Assembly (NCBI GenBank): GCA_030609445.1
Contig: JAUWCF010000012.1
Span: 1-10,817 of the forward strand
Reading direction: 5' to 3'
DNA from: Thermoplasmatota archaeon
Lineage (GTDB): Archaea > Thermoplasmatota > E2 > DHVEG-1
Length of the DNA stretch: 10,817 nucleotides
Shown: piece by piece, positions 1 through 7,512 of the stretch
Numbering within the stretch: the first letter of the stretch is position 1
Layout of the letters: each line of letters starts with the position of its first letter
Translations under genes and position numbers: made by a program
Notes under the pieces: model-generated
The model's database searches: none
What the model was told of the DNA's origin: nothing
The model's input: the letters and a program-made list of their open reading frames with translations, nothing else

Positions 1-44
1 GTTTCAACGTATTTATCCCCATCTTCATCATACGCTATTTTCAT
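1..44 (-). CDS. Start of an unidentified small or partial protein (runs off left edge)
   Basis: Only the first 14 codons are inside the window (MKIAYDEDGDKYVE), so no family can be assigned. The ATG at 44 directly follows the TAA stop of the upstream 32-residue ORF (TAAATG, no gap), the spacing of translationally coupled genes. An AAGGTTGAT purine-rich stretch, similar to the archaeal Shine-Dalgarno, lies a few bases before the ATG inside the upstream ORF and supports this start. The visible N-terminus is acidic and soluble, with no signal peptide or membrane segment. Its length and identity depend on the sequence beyond position 1. Confidence 0.45.
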   Translation of the reverse strand, partial: MKIAYDEDGDKYVE

Positions 45-143
45 TTAATCAACCTTTTTTCCAAGTAAAAAATTTATTACTCGATCCAAATCTTCTTTTG
101 TCCTGACTCGCATTTTTGTTTTTTTCATATTGGTTTTTTTCAT
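45..143 (-). CDS. Small basic 32-residue ORF, unrecognised
   Basis: The ORF runs from ATG 143 to TAA 47-45 and encodes a very basic N-terminus (MKKTNMKKTKMRVRTKEDLD) followed by a short amphipathic helix-like end (RVINFLLGKKVD). I do not recognise a family. It starts one base after the stop of the degenerate permease frame (TAA-a-ATG) and abuts the next ORF at TAAATG. Two adjacent tiny ORFs could be a small toxin-antitoxin-type pair, but nothing in the residues proves it. The same frame stays open upstream to about position 190 (including AFGYWDK), but without a usual start codon there. The ORF could therefore be the tail of a broken gene rather than a complete one. It is too short for coding statistics. 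Confidence 0.35.
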   Translation of the reverse strand: MKKTNMKKTKMRVRTKEDLDRVINFLLGKKVD

Positions 144-144
144 T

Positions 145-923
145 TTATCCCAATACCCGAATGCCTTGCTCTTTAATAAGTTTATCCCACGTTAACAAAA
201 CGTTAATACGTTTCAACCCCTCATACAAGATGGTTCCAACTCCTGCAACAACTCCTATAACCACTTGATATATATTTGAAATACTAATCGATGATGTTAC
301 CATTAAGTATATCACAAAAAATAATGCTGCAAAGAAAAAACGACATACTGTTATAATGCCTGCATGCACCTCTCTTAGATATTTCCGCATAGCAATCGCT
401 GTTGTTGCCCATGCAATCGTTGCAGACAATACCAACATATCTCCAAACGAGCCTAGGTTAAGCGTTAAAAGATTCTCAAATGTTTTTGTCGTCACCAAAG
501 CCCCTGAAAGTAGCATAAACAAGATTCCTATGTAGTCAAATATTGTTAATTTATCTCGTTTGAACGCTAGAAATCCAATAAGAATTATAAAAATCGGCTG
601 CATATGTCCAATAATTACAGCATTGATGACTGAGACTTGTGTCAAAGCGAAAAAATACATGATATCTGCAAAAAGTACGCCGACAATCGCGATATGAACA
701 AGTGTTGAAAACTGTTGTTTGTTTATTCTAAAATGTGCCTTTTTGTCAGTACTATATAGATGAGGTCTGTTAACGCTGCAAAGATTGCATGTATGGCTGA
801 TGTTTGAAGAAAATCAGCAGTTTGATAGGATAGTTTAGCAAAAGCAGGCTCAATTGCCCACATGACACTTGCAAGAAGTATTGAGAAAACTCCAGGTATT
901 TCCTGTTCACAAGACAGTTACAT
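145..923 (-). pseudogene. EamA/DMT-family permease pseudogene
   Basis: These are remains of a ten-helix drug/metabolite-transporter (EamA) permease of the inner membrane. The reading begins at ATG 923-921, is stopped at once by an in-frame TAA (920-918), then continues with a typical first helix (SILLASVMWAIEPAFAKLSY) and second helix to about 745. At the T5 tract (740-744; A5 on the coding strand) the frame shifts. Adding one A restores a continuous protein into the open frame that holds helices 3-9 (660 to about 205, including YVFFAL-like MYFFALTQVSV and the GTILYEGLKRI motif). After KRI (about 205) the sequence no longer resembles EamA, and the last one or two helices are missing. A stop, a frameshift and a truncation together make a functional product unlikely. 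The 171-residue frame 145-660 alone is not an intact gene. The frameshift alone could be a sequencing error, but the other two lesions would remain. Confidence 0.75.
210..217. repeat. GTTTCAAC 8-bp direct repeat, copy 2
   Basis: The octamer GTTTCAAC occurs here and again at the very left edge (1-8). The two copies bracket the segment that replaces the C-terminal end of the permease pseudogene. Next to it, ACGTTAA occurs twice (189-195 and 200-206). This could mark an insertion or recombination scar, but an 8-bp match in AT-rich DNA can also be chance. Confidence 0.3.
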
Positions 924-938
924 TAGGAGGAACGTTAA

Positions 939-967
939 ATCTTTTTTCAAAAAAAATAAGAAAAGAT
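939..967 (-). terminator. Hairpin plus T8 terminator after the first C25 gene
   Basis: Read on the minus strand, 12 bases after the C25 stop at 979, ATCTTTT (967-961) pairs with AAAAGAT (945-939). A run of eight T lies between the arms (956-949). Archaeal termination uses T-tracts, so this is a reasonable end for the C25 transcript. It also separates that transcript from the permease pseudogene that follows. Confidence 0.5.
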
Positions 968-978
968 GTGATGACCGA

Positions 979-2433
979 TTAATCTTGATATCCACCTATT
1001 TGCAGGCTAGGGTCACCAAGAAGAACCCATGTCTGAGGAATCTGGACATCAACCCATGCATCATCGTTAGCTGTTGCATTATCCCAATCACTTTCGCTTA
1101 CAGGATACGTATCAATATACCATTCAAGAGCAGCCTTCCAAGTGTCACCGAGCACTTCAACATGGTTCTGACCATATTGTCTGAAGAATTCAACCTCCAA
1201 CTCGTTGATGCCGCCTTTAAAGGAATCCTTGTCTTCTTTTGTAAATCCAAGTGCGGTACAGCCAATTGTTGCAATGGATCCTCCGCCTATTTTCCGTGTG
1301 AGCCTCCAACCGAGACATTCAGGTGTTCCCTCCTGATGATATCGAGCAGTCTTATTGAATATCTTAAAGATTGATACGTCAAACTGAAGATCATGACATC
1401 CACTGAGAAGACAAACCGGGAGCATATTTCTATTTCGCAATCTATGAACGTTTTGTACGGTAAGCCCTCTGATAAATTCATTGCTATCTGGCGGGTGATT
1501 ACCCCACGTTTTTGGGCTTCCATGTCCCACGAAATAGAGGAATCCACAGCCATTTTTCATTGCATTTCGCACGTCAGCGGAACCACTTAGAGACTCATCA
1601 GAAGTATACAACCTGATTGGGTTAAAACCAGTCATGTTTTCTAAAGCACGATCTCCATAATATTCTCCTTCATTTCCAACCCATAAAGGATTATGAGATA
1701 CAGGATAAGTATCTCCAGCACAAACGATCATGTCGTTAAACCACTCTTCCCCATAGGTATTAGTTTCATAATTTATTATTTTATTAACCATGATTTTAAC
1801 TTCAAATTCACTTCTGCAAGGTAGACGACCGACCGCGACATCTGGATAAAGATCAATATATTTATCTTCAGGAACTTCCTGATAATACCATTCTCCATAG
1901 ATACCGTCACCATCAGAATCCCAGCTGGAAAAATTTCCTTCAGCATCATAGATATCTGCATAATACATATCACTAATGACACGATGCTCCCAATCGCAAT
2001 CAATGTTTACATATCGTACAGGCATATACCAAAATGGAAGCTGACCTTTCATACCACCAACAAGAAGGACATATTCAACCCCCCATTCATCCATTGCTGT
2101 TTTTATGTAGTATTTTATTTTTTCAGCTCGATCTCGTCCGTGCCAATACATCTGATCATACACCTCACAAAGAGTAACAAGCCGAGTTGACATCCCAATA
2201 TGATTCTTATGACAAACAAGTGGATGCAACTCGTCAACAAACTCTGAGTGTGTGATGATGAGTAGCTTATAGACAGAGTTTTCACCAGTGATTGGTTGTT
2301 CAGATGTTTTAGGTGAAGTCCTTGAAAGAATCCCTTTATTTATACCTGCAGTGCTTGTTGACCCTAGGGTCAGTCCAAAAAACAGAAGTAATATTCCGAA
2401 TACTATTATTTTTTTATTGATTCCTTTTTTCAT
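979..2433 (-). CDS. Secreted C25 (gingipain-type) cysteine peptidase, copy A
   Basis: This 484-residue exported endopeptidase belongs to family C25, whose members use a His-Cys dyad and, in gingipains, cut after Arg or Lys. A signal peptide is clear (KKIIVFGILLLFFGLTLG, residues 7-24, cut near A29). The family block DLYPDVAVGRLPCRS spans 194-208. The likely dyad is H304 in YFVGHGS and C346 in LLSGCHD. The domain ends with WVLLGDPSLQIGG, right before the stop. No C-terminal Ig, sorting or membrane-anchor region follows, so the protein looks freely secreted. DSDGDG at 172-177 is a calcium-site-like loop. The start at 2433 is chosen because it gives a compact signal peptide with MKK; an in-frame TTG at 2445 (LGKHMKK) is possible. 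The neighbour is a tandem paralogue 80 bp upstream; this gene has its own TATA box. Activity and substrate specificity are inferred from the family. Confidence 0.88.
   Translation of the reverse strand: MKKGINKKIIVFGILLLFFGLTLGSTSTAGINKGILSRTSPKTSEQPITGENSVYKLLIITHSEFVDELHPLVCHKNHIGMSTRLVTLCEVYDQMYWHGRDRAEKIKYYIKTAMDEWGVEYVLLVGGMKGQLPFWYMPVRYVNIDCDWEHRVISDMYYADIYDAEGNFSSWDSDGDGIYGEWYYQEVPEDKYIDLYPDVAVGRLPCRSEFEVKIMVNKIINYETNTYGEEWFNDMIVCAGDTYPVSHNPLWVGNEGEYYGDRALENMTGFNPIRLYTSDESLSGSADVRNAMKNGCGFLYFVGHGSPKTWGNHPPDSNEFIRGLTVQNVHRLRNRNMLPVCLLSGCHDLQFDVSIFKIFNKTARYHQEGTPECLGWRLTRKIGGGSIATIGCTALGFTKEDKDSFKGGINELEVEFFRQYGQNHVEVLGDTWKAALEWYIDTYPVSESDWDNATANDDAWVDVQIPQTWVLLGDPSLQIGGYQD
2081..2188 (-). 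repeat. High-identity tract in C25 copy A
   Basis: This 108-bp stretch matches 3595-3702 in C25 copy B at 99 of 108 positions by eye, including 35 identical bases in a row. It encodes the shared block TLCEVYDQMYWHGRD...AEKIKYYIKTAMDEWG. Other protein-identical blocks of the two genes differ much more at silent sites, so this looks like a gene-conversion tract. Confidence 0.6.
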
Positions 2434-2466
2434 ATGTTTCCCCAACAATAATAATATAGTCTATAC

Positions 2467-2474
2467 TTTATAAA
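2467..2474 (-). promoter_or_regulatory. TATA box of C25 copy A
   Basis: TTTATAAA on the minus strand is preceded by an A-rich stretch (ACTAAAAA) that could serve as a BRE. Its centre is about 25 nt before TTGGGGAAA (2445-2437), which should lie at the transcription start, and about 37 nt before ATG 2433. The 5' leader would be only about a dozen bases. Confidence 0.6.
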
Positions 2475-2513
2475 TTTTTAGTTGTACCTAGATATTAAAG
2501 AAAGTAAAGAAAA

Positions 2514-3956
2514 TTATTGACTGTACCCACCAATCTTTAGGCTAGGATCGCCAAGAAGCACCCATTGTTGAACAGATTTCGCATCAATTGCATAGTCCCA
2601 TGCAGCAGGTGTGTTCCAATCAATTGGATACGTGTCAAGATAATCTGATATTGTTGCCGCCCAAGTGTCACCAAGAACATCAATGCCGTTTACACCGTAT
2701 TGTTTGAAAAATGTGGGTTCAAGATAATCTCCAGCACCACTAAATGATTCTTTATCTTCTTTGGTCATACCAAGACCAGAACATCCAATCGTTGCAATAG
2801 AACCTCCACCGATCTTTCTTGTCAACTTCCACCCCCAACACTCAGGGATAAACGTATAATAATACCACGGATCATCCTGGAGTTTTCCAAAATGAACATC
2901 AAACTGAAGATTATGACATCCTCCAACAACACAAACTGGTAGCTTTTCTCTATTTCTCAAACGAGTCATACTCAAAACAGAAAGACCTTCAATCCAGGTA
3001 TCTGCATCATTTGGTGGATGCGTACTCCACCGATATGGATTTGCATGACCATCAAAATAAAGAAAACCACAACCATTATTTATCGCACGAAGTACATCCC
3101 TTGTACCAGTAAGCGTCCCATCGGAAGTCCATAGTTTCACTGGTTCAAAACCAGACATGTTTTCCAATACTCTAAGTGTGTTTTCCTCACCTTCATATCC
3201 CGTCCAATTCTCATTTAACGATTCTGGATAGGTATCACCAGCAATAACAGTAATTTTGTTAAACCATTCGCTACCATATGTACTTGTCTCATATCGAATT
3301 ATTTTTTTCACCATAGTTCGAACTTCAAAACCATTTCGACAAGCTAGTCGTCCAACAGACACATCCGGATAAAGATCGATATCTGGATCTTCGGACACAT
3401 TGCCAAACCACTCGCCATAAATACCGTTATTATTGGCATCCCAACTAGAAAATTCCCCGCATCCATCATAGATATCTGCATAATAAAGCTCTGAAATGAA
3501 ACAAGGCTCTTCATACCCGGAGCCGACATCAGCATTGTAGCAATACCGCACTGGCATTAATCGATAATTTCCAACCAACAAAACATATTGTATCCCCCAC
3601 TCATCCATTGCTGTCTTTATGTAATATTTTATTTTTTCAGCTCCATCTCGTCCATGCCAATACATCTGATCATACACCTCACAAAGAGTGACGAGTCGAG
3701 TCGATACCCCAACCTGGTACTTATGACAGACTAGCGGCCGTAGTTCATCAACAAAACATGATGGAGCAACAATAAGAAGATCATAGATTGAATCGCCGAC
3801 TGTTGCAACCTCATCAACTGAAGTTCTACTAGTGCTGGCAGATACTGTTGATAGCGATAGTTTTGCATTGATTGTTGGCGTCAAAAGAAAAGCAACACAT
3901 ATTATTGTAATAATCATCATTTTTTTATTGAAAACTTTTTCAGATATTTTTTTCAT
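2514..3956 (-). CDS. Secreted C25 (gingipain-type) cysteine peptidase, copy B
   Basis: This 480-residue paralogue of copy A is the upstream partner of a tandem pair. A signal peptide (MMIITIICVAFLLTPTINA, cut near A31) indicates export. The order of blocks is the same: the conserved TLCEVYDQMYWHGRD region (90-104), DLYPDVSVGRLACR (194-207), the His region YFDGHANP (H304), the Cys region VVGGCHNL (C347), KIGGGSIATIGC (381-392) and a terminal WVLLGDPSLKIGG. The dyad residues are kept, but the glycine after the histidine is alanine (GHA instead of GHG). The calcium-like loop of copy A is degraded to DANNNG (173-178). The start at 3956 (MKKISEK) is preferred over an upstream ATG at 4019, which would add 21 residues before the signal peptide and lie upstream of the TATA box. 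Altered specificity or activity is inference. Confidence 0.87.
   Translation of the reverse strand: MKKISEKVFNKKMMIITIICVAFLLTPTINAKLSLSTVSASTSRTSVDEVATVGDSIYDLLIVAPSCFVDELRPLVCHKYQVGVSTRLVTLCEVYDQMYWHGRDGAEKIKYYIKTAMDEWGIQYVLLVGNYRLMPVRYCYNADVGSGYEEPCFISELYYADIYDGCGEFSSWDANNNGIYGEWFGNVSEDPDIDLYPDVSVGRLACRNGFEVRTMVKKIIRYETSTYGSEWFNKITVIAGDTYPESLNENWTGYEGEENTLRVLENMSGFEPVKLWTSDGTLTGTRDVLRAINNGCGFLYFDGHANPYRWSTHPPNDADTWIEGLSVLSMTRLRNREKLPVCVVGGCHNLQFDVHFGKLQDDPWYYYTFIPECWGWKLTRKIGGGSIATIGCSGLGMTKEDKESFSGAGDYLEPTFFKQYGVNGIDVLGDTWAATISDYLDTYPIDWNTPAAWDYAIDAKSVQQWVLLGDPSLKIGGYSQ
3595..3702 (-). repeat. High-identity tract in C25 copy B
   Basis: This is the partner of 2081-2188, with nine differences in 108 bp, most of them silent. 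The identical 35-base run lies in the segment encoding the region from the strand-loop TLCEV to the Trp-His motif. It is a possible gene-conversion tract between the tandem copies. Confidence 0.6.
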
Positions 3957-3990
3957 ATTATAATTCCCTAAATATACAGTATACAGCATG

Positions 3991-3999
3991 CTTAATAAA
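3991..3999 (-). promoter_or_regulatory. TATA box of C25 copy B
   Basis: TTTATTAAG on the minus strand is centred about 39 nt before ATG 3956. The motif TTAGGGAAT begins about 25 nt downstream, at the predicted transcription start, matching the design of the other peptidase promoters. A T7 tract (4024-4018) just upstream could end any transcript arriving from further upstream. Confidence 0.5.
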
Positions 4000-4074
4000 T
4001 CTTTAGCTTCTAAAATCAAAAAAAGAGCGTCTTTCTAAAAAGAAGGGTATCGAGCATATATCATATCATTCTTT

Positions 4075-4143
4075 TCAGAATGAATTATGCTCTATAAACT
4101 CTAATACCTCACCTAACTTTATCATTGTTTCTAATTCATCCAT
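4075..4143 (-). CDS. Possible 22-residue peptide gene (MDELETMIKLGEVLEFIEHN...)
   Basis: This short ORF on the minus strand lies between the C25 copy B promoter and the HAD gene. The product is acidic and would form an amphipathic helix; I recognise no family. Its ATG lies about 25 nt after the centre of an AT-palindromic TATA-like stretch (4162-4173), which would give a leaderless transcript, and a T7 tract at 4024-4018 could end it. An AGGAA sequence about 9 nt before the ATG is a weak ribosome-binding site. A random 22-codon ORF is common, so this is only a candidate. Confidence 0.2.
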   Translation of the reverse strand: MDELETMIKLGEVLEFIEHNSF

Positions 4144-4161
4144 ACTTTTGTTCCTGCTACA

Positions 4162-4173
4162 TATATTATATAT
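4162..4173. promoter_or_regulatory. Bidirectional TATA-like element
   Basis: TATATTATATAT is nearly self-complementary and lies in the divergent gap between C25 copy B and the HAD gene. It could serve either the HAD gene on the plus strand (leader of about 40 nt to ATG 4235) or the 22-residue ORF on the minus strand. A second TTATTATA at 4223-4230 would instead place the start of transcription a few bases before ATG 4256. Confidence 0.3.
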
Positions 4174-4234
4174 GTTGGCAGATAAAAATGGGAAAACACG
4201 ATAAAAATGTCCATTACAAACATTATTATACAAG

Positions 4235-4978
4235 ATGTCACATCATTTTGCCCTAATGGATCCCACATGCACATATCATTGTTATAAGAATAGCAGAAAA
4301 GCAATAAACAAAGAAGTAAACAAGCCAGAAAAGATAAAACTCGTCTTTTTTGATATGGACGGCGTTCTTGCAGATTCAATCAGCTCCTGGAAAAGTATCC
4401 ATGATTATTTTGGAACATCAAATGAAAAATCAGTCGACGATTACCTACGAGGAGACATCGATGATTTAGAGTTCATAAAAAGAGATGTATCACTCTGGAA
4501 GACAAACGGCAGCCTTACAACCAAAGATGTCGTTCAAAACATCTTATTTGACATCCCTCTAATGAAAGGAGCAGAGGAGTGTATATCGTTCCTTCGGAAA
4601 AACAACATAAAAACTGCGATAGTAAGTGCAGGTCTTGATATTCTTGCAGAAAAAGTTGCTGAAGAACTGGGAATAGACTATGTCTTTGCAAATGGAATAA
4701 AACAAGATGAGAGGGGAAGACTAACAGGAGAAGGAATACTGCAAGTTCAACTCATCTATAAAGACAAAAACGTACGAAATCTTGCAGAAAAACTAAAGAT
4801 TCCTCTTGAAAAATGTGCAGCAATTGGCAATTCATGTTTTGACGTACCCATGTTTGAAACAGCAGGCCTAGGAATAGCGTTTAATCCAGAAGATGAATGT
4901 GTACGAAAATCAGCAGACGTAATTGTAGAAGGAAAGGATCTAAGTAAAGTTATTCCTGCACTTGAGCCCTACATATAA
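4235..4978 (+). CDS. HAD-superfamily hydrolase, phosphoserine-phosphatase-like
   Basis: This cytoplasmic phosphatase-type HAD protein has 247 residues from ATG 4235 or 240 from ATG 4256. Motif I is FFDMDGVLADS with nucleophile D40 and acid D42. Motif II is AIVSAG with S131. The motif III lysine is K176 or K178 in YKDKN. Motif IV is IGNSCFDVPMF (198-207). In phosphoserine phosphatases motif IV normally reads GDGxND; here the first Asp is Asn (N199), while D203 remains. A helical cap lies between motifs I and II. The core usually begins about 8 residues before motif I. Here there are some 30 extra residues with CTYHCYK (12-18), and no alternative ATG, GTG or TTG lies closer to the core. The gene stands alone on the plus strand and ends 4 bp from the convergent DUF3160 gene, with T6 at 4979-4984. 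The substrate is unknown; phosphoserine is only one candidate. Confidence 0.8.
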   Translation: MSHHFALMDPTCTYHCYKNSRKAINKEVNKPEKIKLVFFDMDGVLADSISSWKSIHDYFGTSNEKSVDDYLRGDIDDLEFIKRDVSLWKTNGSLTTKDVVQNILFDIPLMKGAEECISFLRKNNIKTAIVSAGLDILAEKVAEELGIDYVFANGIKQDERGRLTGEGILQVQLIYKDKNVRNLAEKLKIPLEKCAAIGNSCFDVPMFETAGLGIAFNPEDECVRKSADVIVEGKDLSKVIPALEPYI

Positions 4979-4982
4979 TTTT

Positions 4983-7304
4983 TTATTCAGAAATAAATGA
5001 AGACGTCCAATCAGGACGTTCTGGCTCTTCACCATCCTCTAACATCGTTTTCCATTGTTCATCAGTTAATCTATTATCCATTGGATGTTTGAACTCATAG
5101 TAACTAAACACAGGTCCAGCTCCTGCAATAATTCGTCCATCAGGAACTTTATATGCAACTATGATTAAATCCACATAGCCCACGCCCTCCTCAAGTACCT
5201 GATTGGAGTTTGTATCTGTATGTACATCGGCAATGATTGTCGTTTCTTTTGATTTATCACTCACATCTGCCAATGTACCATCAAGATTCTCACCGAAGTT
5301 TTTTATAAATTCGTAATCATCATCTGTGAGTTCTTTGTTTTCTAGTTCATCTTTAGAAATATCGATCAATGTTTGTATAATCGACTCCAATTCTTCAAGA
5401 CGATATATTTCTGTTGCAGTAAGAACATTAAGATCAGTAAGTCCTGTTCTGGTCATCTTTGTCAGTGCCAGTATCCGGGTATAGAACTCAGGAACAGGGT
5501 CAACATAGCCAACAACAGGTTTCTCTGGTGGAGGAATTGAAGTGGCTTCTATCGGAGTATAACTCTGTTTTGCATAAAGAATAGTATCATGTCTAAGTTC
5601 TGTCCATGACGCAAGCGAGGTATGAAGCTGTTTATCTAACCATGGTGTTGTCTGCATAAACGTTGGCGAAAGAGTATTTGATTCATTTAACAAAGCTTTT
5701 AACGTATAAATCCAGCTGAAATACAGATTATGGTTCCGTTCAGTAACGTTAAGAGATGAAAAATTCTCCTGCAGGCTATTTAATTGCTCATAATAGTTAT
5801 CATATTCAGTATCGCCCTCGTTTTCAAGAATCTCCAGTGCCCTGTTTGATCCAAGCACAGCCATGACATCAAGCCCACGAGGGAAATATCTCCCAGCACC
5901 TCCGAGAGCGCTTGTTCCAAATGTGAAAGGAGATCCTGTTCCTCTATATTCATCTACCGCTGGAAAAACAAGCTGTTGAAACATATACGAATCTGGAATA
6001 AAACGTTGCCCCATAAGTCGCATACCCTTCGTTTTTTCCAAAACTGCATTGAGATCTTCAACAGTTGCTGAAACACCAGGGACCGTGTAGATAATTATTT
6101 GTCCTGTACCGCCATAGATCTCAGGGCTTCGTAACTGCACAAGTTTAATTTTCAATTCCAAGAGTTTATCATCGTCAGCGAACTCTGTTGCATTGAACGT
6201 TGATCCATATACCTCTTGGATACAGTCGAGATATTCATATGGTGTTAGATCATCAGATGCCCCAACAAAAAAAGACGTCACCGTGTAAATTCTTGTCCAT
6301 AACTCATCAAGGCTTTCATCATCCACTTCTAAATTTGGTAATGCTGTAGCCATCATGCTTGCCTGAATTGTCTGAATCTTTGCATCTTCTTCAGATATCA
6401 AAAATTCAAAGAATGATTCTTGACCATATGGCTCTCCACCCTTCATCAAAAAAGACATACGTCCATACCACATCATGGCCTTAAAATATCGTTTTAGTAG
6501 TTCCGATCGCGTATAATGTCCTCGTGGTTTATACTGAGAATAATCTTCTTTATAGATAAATAGTGGGCTATCATGATATCCATCTTGCGCTTCAATATAT
6601 GATAATTCTTCCGAGACTTCATCATCAACATAGACGGGTATTGTAAACGAGACTTCCGTTATATCTTCAGAACCATCATAGTCTTCAGTTGCTGTCTGTA
6701 AAAGAGATAATGCTACACCAAAAAATGCTACATTTCTACGTGATGCTTCTTTTAAATCTTCGTCTGTAAAATAATCATAATCTTGCTTTGATTTGTCAAA
6801 TAATGCCTTGCTTAAGTCAAGTATTTTATCAAAGAACTCCCGCTCTTCAATTCCCTTGAGTATTTCATCGAATTGTATATGATACAGATGAAGCAATGTA
6901 TCAGAAGTTACAAAAATTGGAATATCCTGGTTTTTCAAATAGTTATATGGTTCAACAATATTAGTTTCATCCACATAATAGCTAGTGATCACAAATCCAT
7001 TTTTTTCTAATAAAGCCTCTTGAGGAGCATTAATACCTAAAACACTATCAACTGCATCAAAATTAGTTATCAGATTCATATCTAATGGTAAAGTATACTG
7101 AGGTACACTTGCATCAATTTTTACTTCTTCAGAAATATAATACGATGCCATTGCATATTTTGGATTGTCAGAATCAACAGCACTTACAGCTGGAATAATT
7201 ATCACCCCACTACTTACTCCAGGTTGATCTACACATCCACTCAGACATGATATGACAAAAAGGCTTGCAATTCCAATTCCTATAATTTTCGTATCCATCT
7301 TCAT
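4983..7304 (-). CDS. DUF3160-family lipoprotein
   Basis: This large extracytoplasmic protein (773 residues) is anchored at the membrane by a lipid. Residues 7-24 form a lipoprotein signal with lipobox LSGC, so C24 would be the lipidated residue. The rest is recognisable as the DUF3160 family. The N-terminal family block is VTSDTLLHLYHIQFDE (132-147), and the C-terminal block is VHTDTNSNQVLEEGVGYVD (694-712) followed by GPVFSYYEF. The family has no established biochemical function, so none is assigned. The protein is mostly helical and acidic, with no further membrane segment. The start at 7304 is supported by AGAGGAAGAG 5-14 bases upstream and a TATA box 39 nt upstream. It lies about 210 bp downstream of the M14 carboxypeptidase on the same strand, with its own promoter, in a block otherwise made of exported peptidases. 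Confidence 0.85.
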   Translation of the reverse strand: MKMDTKIIGIGIASLFVISCLSGCVDQPGVSSGVIIIPAVSAVDSDNPKYAMASYYISEEVKIDASVPQYTLPLDMNLITNFDAVDSVLGINAPQEALLEKNGFVITSYYVDETNIVEPYNYLKNQDIPIFVTSDTLLHLYHIQFDEILKGIEEREFFDKILDLSKALFDKSKQDYDYFTDEDLKEASRRNVAFFGVALSLLQTATEDYDGSEDITEVSFTIPVYVDDEVSEELSYIEAQDGYHDSPLFIYKEDYSQYKPRGHYTRSELLKRYFKAMMWYGRMSFLMKGGEPYGQESFFEFLISEEDAKIQTIQASMMATALPNLEVDDESLDELWTRIYTVTSFFVGASDDLTPYEYLDCIQEVYGSTFNATEFADDDKLLELKIKLVQLRSPEIYGGTGQIIIYTVPGVSATVEDLNAVLEKTKGMRLMGQRFIPDSYMFQQLVFPAVDEYRGTGSPFTFGTSALGGAGRYFPRGLDVMAVLGSNRALEILENEGDTEYDNYYEQLNSLQENFSSLNVTERNHNLYFSWIYTLKALLNESNTLSPTFMQTTPWLDKQLHTSLASWTELRHDTILYAKQSYTPIEATSIPPPEKPVVGYVDPVPEFYTRILALTKMTRTGLTDLNVLTATEIYRLEELESIIQTLIDISKDELENKELTDDDYEFIKNFGENLDGTLADVSDKSKETTIIADVHTDTNSNQVLEEGVGYVDLIIVAYKVPDGRIIAGAGPVFSYYEFKHPMDNRLTDEQWKTMLEDGEEPERPDWTSSFISE

Positions 7305-7339
7305 ACTGCTCTTCCTCTAACAACCTATCTCTATAACCG

Positions 7340-7347
7340 TTTATATA
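7340..7347 (-). promoter_or_regulatory. TATA box of the DUF3160 gene
   Basis: TATATAAA on the minus strand is centred 39-40 nt before ATG 7304. Transcription would start near TTAGAGGAA (7320-7312), so the purine-rich ribosome-binding site lies at the very 5' end of the message. Confidence 0.6.
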
Positions 7348-7512
7348 GTTGTGGAAAACGTTTGGGAAAAACCAAACAAAACTAATGTTTTTCCATCTGA
7401 AAATATATGGTAACATGCATATCAACATGTTAGAGGCTATGATAAAATCTTATCTCATTTTGTAAATTTGTTTAAAATTCAAAGAGTCGGTTCAAATTAG
7501 CTGAAAAGTATA

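Noticed and set aside
1..217. CRISPR remnant suggested by GTTTCAAC at both ends
   Set aside because: Only 8 bases match, the following bases differ, and the roughly 200-bp spacing does not fit a repeat-spacer array.
145..660. Treating the 171-residue permease frame as an intact gene
   Set aside because: The helices before it are encoded just upstream in another frame, and the C-terminal residues after KRI do not fit the family.
862..1374. Plus-strand ORF of 170 residues across the end of C25 copy A
   Set aside because: It is antisense to a clear peptidase gene with catalytic motifs, and its translation has no recognisable domain.
2514..3956. C25 copy B as an inactive peptidase
   Set aside because: Both the His (304) and Cys (347) of the dyad and all other family blocks are present, and the frame is intact, so loss of activity cannot be claimed.
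4131..4379. Minus-strand ORF of 82 residues over the HAD start
   Set aside because: It overlaps the HAD motif I region in antisense, has no initiation signals, and its hydrophobic segment comes from the antisense of a Lys-rich stretch.
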